Below, in pieces: positions 1-4,963 of a stretch of DNA of 7,527 nt. The notes under the pieces were generated by a model. It made no database searches. It had not been told where the DNA came from and was given only the letters and a program-made list of their open reading frames with translations. The stretch's first letter is position 1. Every line of letters begins with the position of its first letter. The position numbers and the translations under genes are program-made. Origin of the DNA: Actinomyces sp. ICM47 (GTDB lineage Bacteria > Actinomycetota > Actinomycetes > Actinomycetales > Actinomycetaceae); the NCBI RefSeq assembly GCF_000278725.1, contig NZ_ALCA01000102.1, positions 1 to 7,527 of the forward strand. Reading direction: 5' to 3'.

Positions 1-356
1 ACCAGCCCAGTGAGTGCCCAGCGCACCGCCGCCCGTGAGAGCTTGGCGCGCGGATCGACCGCTTGGCTCATATCCTGACGCCACACGTGAGCGCACTCCT
101 GGCACCGGTAGCGGCGCACGCTCACATGCAAAATCGTGGGACGCCACCCGTAAGGCTCGTGCGCCAAGCGCCTGACTACCGTGTCACGCGCCTCGCCCTG
201 GCACCCGCAGCAGCGACACCACCGATCCTCACCAACAATGCGGCAAGCCAACACTGCATGGTCTGGCTCAATGCGCTGGCCGGTCACTTCCAGACCCAGG
301 TCATCCAGGCGCGTGAACGCGCTCAGGTCAGGGCGATCAAAGGTAGTATTAGACAT
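1..356 (-). CDS. ISL3-family transposase, N-terminal part (cut by window edge)
   Basis: Reading the minus strand from the ATG at 356-354 gives 118 complete codons open to the window edge, beginning MSNTTFDRPDLSAF. The product is the N-terminal part of an ISL3-type transposase, the DNA-recognition end. Cysteines at residues 47, 49, 50 and 52 (WCRCCGC) and at 85 and 88 (RCQEC) form a zinc-ribbon. After it come the family's usual HVW segment (90-92) and a run ending SRAAVRWALTGL (about 107-118), where the ISL3 helix-turn-helix begins. The catalytic DDE domain would lie beyond position 1, so intactness cannot be judged. No strong Shine-Dalgarno precedes the ATG: the best is a weak GAAAG at 369-365, buried in the arm of a hairpin that abuts the start codon. 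That suggests low, controlled translation. The family call is from recognised motifs, not a search. Confidence 0.85.
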   Translation of the reverse strand, partial: MSNTTFDRPDLSAFTRLDDLGLEVTGQRIEPDHAVLACRIVGEDRWCRCCGCQGEARDTVVRRLAHEPYGWRPTILHVSVRRYRCQECAHVWRQDMSQAVDPRAKLSRAAVRWALTGL

Positions 357-411
357 GTCGAGGTCTTTCAGATGGACAGTGTCGGAATCTCCATCATCGA
401 AAGACCTCGAC
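357..411 (-). promoter_or_regulatory. Hairpin abutting the transposase start codon
   Basis: GTCGAGGTCTTTC at 357-369 and its exact complement GAAAGACCTCGAC at 399-411 form a perfect 13-bp stem around a 29-nt loop. The loop may add 4-5 more pairs (GATGG 371-375 with CCATC 391-395). In the transposase mRNA the stem ends immediately before the ATG at 356 and contains the only weak ribosome-binding-like bases. Insertion sequences are known to use such structures to stop translation of read-through transcripts; that role is inferred here. It could instead be a transcriptional attenuator. Confidence 0.55.
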
Positions 412-460
412 CCCTACACAACCACGACACACCCAACCCCACCCACCACACCTACACCCT

Positions 461-475
461 CAAATGCGAAGAGCC
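461..475 (-). repeat. Terminal inverted repeat of the ISL3 element (one end)
   Basis: On the minus strand these bases read GGCTCTTCGCATTTG, starting with GGCTCTTCG as I would expect for an ISL3-type end. The repeat may extend inward. The partner end is outside the window, so pairing cannot be shown. Confidence 0.6.
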
Positions 476-553
476 AGCTTCCTCATCAAGCCCCTCACTT
501 GCTTGCAAACGCTTGCCTGCCTTTGAAGCTGCTTCACGACTCACTCGCTCCGG

Positions 554-582
554 CTGTTCTCTGCCCATACGCAGAGTATAGT
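554..582 (+). promoter_or_regulatory. Putative promoter of the Panacea gene, with a palindromic operator candidate
   Basis: TATAGT at 577-582 is a one-mismatch -10 box. The hexamer 17 bases upstream is only CTGTTC (554-559), a weak -35. Transcription would begin near 589 and leave a leader of about 25 nt. A perfect inverted repeat, CTCTGC at 559-564 and GCAGAG at 571-576, fills the spacer between the two boxes, where a bound repressor would block polymerase. Operator function is inferred from position only. Confidence 0.4.
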
Positions 583-613
583 GGCTGTGAGCACAGCACA
601 GGGAGGAGCCAAC

Positions 614-1066
614 ATGGCACGTTCGGTGGTCGATGTTGCAACCTACATCTTGGAGCGTACGGATACGATCACAACAATGAAGCTCCAGAAGCTGGCCTTC
701 TACTCGCAGGCACTCCACTTGGTGAATAATGGGACTCCACTGTTCCCTGAGGATTTCCAAGCATGGCGAGGGGGGCCGGTTGCACCCGAGCTCTATGCCC
801 TTCACCGCGGCAAGTTCCTGATTCGCCCTGGTGAATTGGGTAACGCGGGCACTTCAGAGGGATTGACGGAAGAGGAGCGCACACTCATTGCCGCTGTATG
901 TGACGCGATGAGCGAAGCGACAGGAGCTGATCTGAGCCAGCGAACCCACGCGGAGTCACCATGGCTCGACGCTCGCAAGGGCCTCGCTCCCTCCGAGCCT
1001 TCAGCTACTGTCATCACCAAGCAAGCAATGCACAACTACTACCAAACATACCCCGTCCTGCATTGA
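614..1066 (+). CDS. Panacea/SocA-like (DUF4065) protein, candidate orphan antitoxin
   Basis: A 150-aa protein of the Panacea domain family (DUF4065; includes Caulobacter SocA and the PanA antitoxins). Family hallmarks are the helix MKLQKLAFYSQAL (residues 22-34), the F.AWRGGPVAPELY block (48-61), the HAESPW segment (112-117) followed by AR, and a closing helix ending YYQTY. Nearly the whole length is the domain, so no extra DNA-binding domain is visible. In known systems Panacea proteins neutralise very different toxins encoded next to them, or act as proteolytic adaptors. Here the left neighbour is an insertion sequence and the right neighbour is a large convergent gene, so no standard toxin partner is present. 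The start at 614 is chosen over an in-frame GTG at 581 because GGGAGGAG (601-608) sits at good spacing before it and 581 overlaps the putative -10 box. The domain call is firm; the antitoxin role is inference. Confidence 0.85.
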   Translation: MARSVVDVATYILERTDTITTMKLQKLAFYSQALHLVNNGTPLFPEDFQAWRGGPVAPELYALHRGKFLIRPGELGNAGTSEGLTEEERTLIAAVCDAMSEATGADLSQRTHAESPWLDARKGLAPSEPSATVITKQAMHNYYQTYPVLH

Positions 1067-1187
1067 CTATGAACTGCGCGCCAGAGATGCCCTGATACAG
1101 CACACAACCGCTGCTGAGTATTCTCGGCGTCATCTGGTCGAGATTTCGGTTCACGCATCGCTCAGCGCCCCTACTTTTCAACAACCT

Positions 1188-1221
1188 GGCCCCGGCCTCG
1201 TGAATGGACGAGGCCGGGGCC
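1188..1221. terminator. Bidirectional terminator hairpin between convergent genes
   Basis: GGCCCCGGCCTCG at 1188-1200 and CGAGGCCGGGGCC at 1209-1221 form a perfect 13-bp, very GC-rich stem with an 8-nt loop. It lies 121 bp after the Panacea stop and 18 bp after the stop of the convergent 698-aa gene, so it probably ends both transcripts. Neither side has a real T-run (GATTTG on plus, AGGTTGTTG on minus), which is common in high-GC actinobacteria. Confidence 0.75.
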
Positions 1222-1239
1222 GATTTGCATCTGAACGAT

Positions 1240-3336
1240 TCAGTTAGTCTTCGTGTTCGTCAGGTGACGACCGATGTAGCCGATGTAAACCTTGTGGGTC
1301 TTTTTTGTGTCCGCGTAGTAGTACATGCGTGGGGCGTTGCGGTCGTGGTGGGTGGGCGCGAAGTGGGTCCACATCGTGATCTCGCCGCTCGGGTCAACGA
1401 TCGTCGGCACTGGGAACGTACGCTCACGACGCCAGCGCGGATTCCCTTTGACGGTGTCACTCTCGTTGGACTTATGACGGTGCGGTGAACACGTGCGGTA
1501 GCCGTCGGGTGCCGCTTTGAGGAAGTCGTACACGTTACCATCTGCGAAATCACCGGCCTCCCGCGCACGCAGATAGTCGCGCAAGACCAGTATGTAGCGC
1601 CAAAAGTCCTCCGCGTAGTTTCGCACGCTCAACTCGTCAAGCCGGAGCATCTCCCCCATCATCGCGTCCGGATCACCGAAGACAACGTGTTGGCGCACCC
1701 GCTCATGCTCCGCGTCACTCGTCATCCAGTCGTAGAGTTCAACCATGTCTGCCGGTGGCCGGTCGAGCATATTTTCCGAATATCTGTCGTCGGATTCGCG
1801 CTGATCCGGATGCGTAGCCTTCCACGCGAGATGACGGTTCTTTTGCTCCAACTCGCGAATCTCCTCGTTCGCATACAGGAGTACGATCTCCATATCATCC
1901 TTATGCGACGTCAACTCCTCCACTTCGGACCTGAGGTCCGCGAGCTTACGCTCACTCTCCTGCGCCGCCTCAGCGAGGAGTTCCTGTGCGGCTTCTGTTT
2001 CTGCACGCGCATGATCACGCTCTCCCTCAAGTTCAATGCACCTGGCGGTCTTCTCCTCCAGTCTCTTCTTCAGCTGCGCGACGGCTCGTTCACGGTCCTC
2101 ACGCACGCGCGGGTTCGCAAACTCGAGCGCGTGCCCGATGAGGCCACGCAGCTGATCGCTCCAACCAGATCGGACAGCAGCGGGCTTGATGCCACAACGA
2201 CGAACAAGGCCGACGCTGGGTAAGACACGACGCTTGGACGTGCGGGGCTTTCGCCCATTGTGTGTCGGAAGCGCTCTTGGCTGTGCGGCCCCAGCCTCCT
2301 GGCGTGGGACTTCCTTGCTTGCTTCTTTGCTGTGTGTTTCTTTATGGCGCGCCTCCTCCAGGGGGTGGAAGGTTGGAATTGAGGCCCTGCGCTGGTCGAG
2401 TACTTTGTGGGCCTGGAGGAGTTCCTTGTCCAGCCCGTTGTCCCACAGGTACTCGCGCGGCGTTCTCGCGATCGTGCGCGCCAGCGCCGGGTGGAAACGT
2501 CCCTGCTCCTCGTCGTAGCCACGCAAGAGGGTCGCCGCGGTCAGGACCCTGTGCCGACGCGCATCGATCAGGTCACCCGGCTGCACGCCCGGCAGGAACG
2601 TACGCAGGCTCCCTTGCGGCATGTCAAGCCCCTCACCGATCTTTGCGAGGTAGTCGGCATACACCTGCGGTGTCAGCAAGAAATAGGTGGCGCAGCCCAA
2701 TGAGTCACCCGTCAGCGGGGCCAGAATCTGGTGCCACCGGCTTTCCTGCTTCAGAGCTTCCGGCGTATCGCCGTCGGTCAGCGGCGCAGCCACGACCACC
2801 GCGGTTCTCCTGCGCGGATCACGGATCCAGCCGATGAGTTCCTCCACCTGGTTGGCGTCGTTGATTGGCTGGAGGGTATCCGACAGCGGCATGTCCCGGT
2901 CAAAGACTCCGCCCTCACGGATGAGATCACACACCACTCGTGGAGGTTTCGCGTCCCATTTCCCGTCGCGTGGTGGGACCACCTCCACCCAGATAACCTG
3001 CCGATACGCCGACTCCTTCGTGGCGCTCATCGCGTACAGGCGCATCACCCAGTGCTCGCCGTCCTGAGTGCGTTCCACTGTTTCAAAGAGCTGTCGCCTG
3101 TAGTGCTTGTCGGCAGAAGTCTCCCTCGTCTTCGTTACGACGAGGTCCATGTGCTGCCCTCGCGATGATAGAAGAGTGCCGAATCGGTAGATGCCCTCGT
3201 CGTTACATGAGGCTTGCTCGCCCGCCTCCCACAGCGAATACTTGTCGTGCAGCCACTCATGGAAAAGCCGATCAGCGACGCGCAGCGCATCCTCCCGCTC
3301 GCCTAACTCCAAGACTGCCCGGTACCCACGTGCCAT
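1240..3336 (-). CDS. Large multidomain coiled-coil protein of unknown function
   Basis: A 698-aa soluble protein that I cannot place in a named family. The start is clear: GGGGGGAG (3350-3343) lies 6 nt before the ATG. Visible layout: (1) an N-terminal globular half, about 1-320, with WVEVVPP (116-122), PPRVVCDLI (131-139), a DPRRRTAVVVAAP stretch (173-185) and RTFLPGVQPGDLIDARRHRVL (within 245-265); (2) a basic, low-complexity linker, about 325-390; (3) a long charged heptad region, about 410-505, predicted coiled coil; (4) a C-terminal domain, about 523-698, ending in RTFPVP..VDPSGE, APRMYYY and VYIGYIGRHL. There is no signal peptide, membrane segment, Walker motif or obvious nuclease signature. 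From memory, similar N- and C-terminal blocks occur in other large actinobacterial hypothetical proteins. Its place between an insertion sequence, a Panacea gene and two hairpins suggests an accessory, possibly defence-type role, which is inference. Confidence 0.85.
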   Translation of the reverse strand: MARGYRAVLELGEREDALRVADRLFHEWLHDKYSLWEAGEQASCNDEGIYRFGTLLSSRGQHMDLVVTKTRETSADKHYRRQLFETVERTQDGEHWVMRLYAMSATKESAYRQVIWVEVVPPRDGKWDAKPPRVVCDLIREGGVFDRDMPLSDTLQPINDANQVEELIGWIRDPRRRTAVVVAAPLTDGDTPEALKQESRWHQILAPLTGDSLGCATYFLLTPQVYADYLAKIGEGLDMPQGSLRTFLPGVQPGDLIDARRHRVLTAATLLRGYDEEQGRFHPALARTIARTPREYLWDNGLDKELLQAHKVLDQRRASIPTFHPLEEARHKETHSKEASKEVPRQEAGAAQPRALPTHNGRKPRTSKRRVLPSVGLVRRCGIKPAAVRSGWSDQLRGLIGHALEFANPRVREDRERAVAQLKKRLEEKTARCIELEGERDHARAETEAAQELLAEAAQESERKLADLRSEVEELTSHKDDMEIVLLYANEEIRELEQKNRHLAWKATHPDQRESDDRYSENMLDRPPADMVELYDWMTSDAEHERVRQHVVFGDPDAMMGEMLRLDELSVRNYAEDFWRYILVLRDYLRAREAGDFADGNVYDFLKAAPDGYRTCSPHRHKSNESDTVKGNPRWRRERTFPVPTIVDPSGEITMWTHFAPTHHDRNAPRMYYYADTKKTHKVYIGYIGRHLTNTKTN

Positions 3337-3424
3337 GATTCGCTCCCCCCTTGGGCATCAATAGACGAAATACACCTGCCAGCTTACGCCTACAGAACAA
3401 CCATCACGCCACAAATATCTTGAC

Positions 3425-3434
3425 GCTCATGAGC
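3425..3434. repeat. 10-bp perfect palindrome upstream of the 698-aa gene
   Basis: GCTCATGAGC is a perfect palindrome about 90 bp upstream of the start codon at 3336. It could be a small operator, but with no recognisable -35/-10 pair beside it the role is open. No convincing promoter could be assigned in 3337-3451. Confidence 0.25.
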
Positions 3435-3451
3435 TACACATCACACAATAA

Positions 3452-3479
3452 TCCCCGGCCTCATATCTGAGACCGGGGA
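3452..3479 (-). terminator. Terminator hairpin downstream of the 116-aa gene
   Basis: TCCCCGG at 3452-3458 pairs with CCGGGGA at 3473-3479. After one C/A mismatch, CTCA (3460-3463) pairs with TGAG (3468-3471), leaving a 4-nt TATC loop. Read on the minus strand the stem is followed by TTATTGTGTG, a weak T-rich tail. It lies about 45 bp after the stop at 3525 and separates that transcript from the next minus-strand gene. Confidence 0.65.
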
Positions 3480-3480
3480 C

Positions 3481-3503
3481 CGCTCAGGCTCTGACGCTCA
3501 GGC
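3481..3503. repeat. Short tandem repeat, CGCTCAGGC twice
   Basis: CGCTCAGGC occurs at 3481-3489 and again at 3495-3503, a 14-bp period. It sits between the stop of the 116-aa gene and its terminator. TGCGTC also recurs at 3506-3511 and 3521-3526. No function is evident; it may be slippage in an untranslated tail. Confidence 0.4.
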
Positions 3504-3524
3504 AGTGCGTCGCAGCGCAATGCG

Positions 3525-3875
3525 TCAGGACGCGATGACCTCGACGCCGTTCACCTGCACGATGCTGGACAGCGCGTCGATGAACTGCTTGATGATCTTG
3601 CGGTTACGGCCATTCTGCATGAGGTTGGGTATGCCCTTCGTCGCACAGGAAACCTCAACGGTAACGCCCTGCTGGTGAGGGATAAAGCCGACGATGATGC
3701 GCTCACCCCAGGACATGAAGGTCAGGGGTGTCTCGAAGGTGAGGTAGCGTGCGTTCATGTCCGCCCCCATCATGGTCGCCTTCGGCACACTCGGGACGGC
3801 AGCCATCGCCGCTTGGAACACCTGCTCGTACGGCAGTGCGTACTGGAACGCCTGCTTGTTTTCGCGTATACCCAT
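3525..3875 (-). CDS. Small hypothetical protein (116 aa)
   Basis: A 116-aa protein of unknown function. The start is well supported: AAGGAG (3887-3882) is 6 nt before the ATG. There is no signal peptide or membrane segment, so it is probably cytoplasmic. The order of features suggests a single alpha/beta domain: a helix with YEQVFQAAMAAVP (16-28), a strand with NARYLTFETP (41-50), SWGERIIVGFIP (55-66), a strand VTVEVSC (71-77), then a basic helix RNRKIIKQFIDALSSI (90-105). The pattern of a helix, a SWGE-like turn after a phenylalanine-rich strand and a final helix resembles small domains in conserved bacterial hypotheticals, but I cannot name one. It is probably transcribed alone, from a putative promoter near 4000 to the hairpin at 3479-3452. 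Confidence 0.8.
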   Translation of the reverse strand: MGIRENKQAFQYALPYEQVFQAAMAAVPSVPKATMMGADMNARYLTFETPLTFMSWGERIIVGFIPHQQGVTVEVSCATKGIPNLMQNGRNRKIIKQFIDALSSIVQVNGVEVIAS

Positions 3876-3913
3876 GGAGGTCTCCTTGCATATCTGATTG
3901 ATGTATTGCCCGC

Positions 3914-3961
3914 CGCGTGATCGCCACGCGCGAGTGAGCGCAGAAGGGTACTCAGCCCTTC
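3914..3961 (-). promoter_or_regulatory. Two stem-loops in the leader of the 116-aa gene
   Basis: CGCGTG (3914-3919) pairs with CACGCG (3925-3930) around 5 nt, and GAAGGG (3943-3948) pairs with CCCTTC (3956-3961) around 7 nt. If transcription starts near 3992, both lie in the untranslated leader, 27 to 75 nt upstream of the RBS. They could affect mRNA stability or translation. No known riboswitch was recognised. Confidence 0.3.
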
Positions 3962-3998
3962 AAACCAGATCAGCGTATCAGTATCAGCTCTGGCAGCC

Positions 3999-4030
3999 AG
4001 TATATTGGCGTTGCTTGACAGCTCGGTCAG
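3999..4030 (-). promoter_or_regulatory. Putative promoter of the 116-aa gene
   Basis: On the minus strand, TATACT at 4004-3999 matches the -10 consensus at five of six bases. The best -35-like hexamer is CTGACC at 4030-4025, with an over-long 20-nt spacer, so the assignment rests mainly on the -10 box. Just downstream, GTATCA is repeated in tandem (3975-3986, plus strand). Confidence 0.3.
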
Positions 4031-4051
4031 CGGCAATACACAAATCGGAGA

Positions 4052-4122
4052 GTTCCACCCTCGCGCACCTGTCACACACATAGACAGCAGGTGCCAGGCG
4101 GTGGAACCCGATCGGCACCTGC
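4052..4122 (-). terminator. Complex stem-loop region after the lipoprotein gene, probable terminator
   Basis: Three alternating copies of one 7-mer occur: GCACCTG at 4065-4071, its complement CAGGTGC at 4088-4094, and GCACCTG again at 4115-4121. The middle copy can pair with either neighbour. One fold is a two-part hairpin: GTTCCACC 4052-4059 with GGTGGAAC 4100-4107, enclosing the 4065/4094 pairing. The other is GCAGGTGCC 4087-4095 with GGCACCTGC 4114-4122. The region starts about 23 bp after the lipoprotein stop on the minus strand, so termination is the simplest role. There is no T-run. Confidence 0.45.
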
Positions 4123-4144
4123 CGCTTGACGGCGGGCGAACCGC

Positions 4145-4798
4145 TCACGAACGCGGCTCGTAGGGGCTGACCGCGACGGAAGCGAGGTTCTGGCAAACGC
4201 TCAGCGAGAGCTGCAGGCTGATCGAACCCGAGCCGTCCGTGTTGAAGATGTCGACCTGATCGGAGGACGCAGGAGTGCAGCCGTCGACGCCATCAACGGA
4301 TTCAGCCGTGAGGGTCACGCCCACGCGACCTCCCTGAGGAATCGTGTACACGTTGCCGGGATCCTCGCCGTCGCGCACTGCCTCAGACACGGTCGCTCCG
4401 CCCGAGGCGAAAAGAACCTGCGGGAAGCCGCTGACCCAGCACGAGTTTCCCTCATTCGTGAAGGTCAGCTCGACGTAGGTGGTGGTGCCGATCTGCTGGT
4501 TGCTCGTCACCGCGGGCTGCAGGTTCGTCAGGTCGCAATGCGCCTCGTTGTTGGTCACGTCAACCTCAGGAGCCTGGTTGCCTTTATCGAGCGAAGCGCT
4601 CTGGGGCGTCTCCCCGCTCTGGGCGTCCATGCCACTCTGTGCGGTGGGCGTAGCACTGGCTGAAACAGAAGCGCTCGGAGTCGGGGCCGAGGTCGTGGCA
4701 CCGGAAGTCGGCTGGCTATCCTTCGGCGAACATGCACTCACACCCAAGACAAGGGCGGACAGGGCGGTCACGGCAAGGAGGCGTCGCGTTGTCATCAT
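4145..4798 (-). CDS. DUF4232-like secreted lipoprotein
   Basis: A 217-aa exported lipoprotein. The N-terminus is a lipoprotein signal: MMTTRR, a hydrophobic stretch, then VSAC with the lipidated cysteine at residue 23. A Ser/Thr/Pro/Ala-rich linker, about 24-75, probably spans the cell wall. Residues about 85-215 resemble the actinobacterial DUF4232 domain: CDLTNLQP (88-95), YVELTFTNEGNSCWVSGFPQV (within 108-128), a GGRVGVTL strand (156-163) and a late VCQNL (201-205). Cysteines 88, 120, 174 and 202 are likely to form two disulphides outside the cell. The function of DUF4232 proteins is not established; they are often surface or drug-associated lipoproteins. Two ATGs stand in tandem (4798 and 4795). 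AGGATGG upstream (4809-4803) suits the first. The gene appears to be a single transcription unit. Confidence 0.85.
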   Translation of the reverse strand: MMTTRRLLAVTALSALVLGVSACSPKDSQPTSGATTSAPTPSASVSASATPTAQSGMDAQSGETPQSASLDKGNQAPEVDVTNNEAHCDLTNLQPAVTSNQQIGTTTYVELTFTNEGNSCWVSGFPQVLFASGGATVSEAVRDGEDPGNVYTIPQGGRVGVTLTAESVDGVDGCTPASSDQVDIFNTDGSGSISLQLSLSVCQNLASVAVSPYEPRS

Positions 4799-4884
4799 GG
4801 ACCCATCCTATGAAAATGCGCGGAACAAGCGCCCCGCCACGCCGTTAGTTACCGAGTGATGACAAGCCGCGCAGGAGGTGCGAA

Positions 4885-4907
4885 GCGTGAGCGAGCCACG
4901 GCCTCGT
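4885..4907 (-). repeat. Dispersed 23-bp repeat, copy A
   Basis: Read on the minus strand, this 23-mer (ACGAGGCCGTGGCTCGCTCA plus CGC) matches the plus-strand sequence at 6557-6579 at 22 of 23 positions. The inner 16 bases match 6730-6745 at 15 of 16. It lies in the gap between the lysP terminator and the lipoprotein start. Nature unknown. Confidence 0.6.
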
Positions 4908-4921
4908 CAATCCAGTGAAGA

Positions 4922-4953
4922 AGCCGGGCAGCGCATGTCTGCACTGCCCGGCT
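4922..4953 (-). terminator. Terminator hairpin of lysP
   Basis: AGCCGGGCAG (4922-4931) and CTGCCCGGCT (4944-4953) form a perfect 10-bp GC-rich stem with a 12-nt loop, which can add three inner pairs. It begins 10 nt after the lysP stop on the minus strand. The tail (TTCTTCACTGG) is only mildly T-rich. Confidence 0.75.
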
Positions 4954-4963
4954 CTCATCGTTC

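Larger units (their letters stand above)
1..475 (-). mobile_element. Partial ISL3-family insertion sequence, transposase-upstream end
   Basis: This is the transposase-proximal end of an ISL3-like element that runs off the left edge of the window. Two things support it. The minus-strand reading frame from 356 has the N-terminal zinc-ribbon of ISL3 transposases. Outside it, at 461-475, lies a sequence that reads GGCTCTTCGCATTTG on the minus strand, which is the style of terminus I associate with ISL3 elements. The boundary at 475 is inferred from that terminus alone, because the other end is not in view. ISL3 elements usually make 8-bp target duplications, so 476-483 (AGCTTCCT) is the predicted duplicate; its partner should lie left of the window. 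Between gene and terminus lie a hairpin (357-411) and a stretch almost without G on the plus strand (412-460). Confidence 0.8.

Noticed and set aside
581..613. Upstream GTG start for the Panacea gene
   Set aside because: It overlaps the putative -10 box, lacks a Shine-Dalgarno, and the extra 11 residues are not part of the domain. The ATG at 614 has GGGAGGAG.
1687..2837. Several long plus-strand open frames opposite the 698-aa gene
   Set aside because: They are mirror frames of a continuous minus-strand gene with a strong RBS. None has a recognisable domain or start signal.
4016..4042. TTGACA at 4016-4021 as a plus-strand promoter
   Set aside because: The -35 is perfect, but the hexamer at the right spacing (TACACA) is poor and no plus-strand gene follows.
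3770..4081. A 103-codon minus-strand frame overlapping the start of the 116-aa gene
   Set aside because: It runs through the putative promoter and leader hairpins, overlaps the better-supported gene in another frame, and has no RBS.
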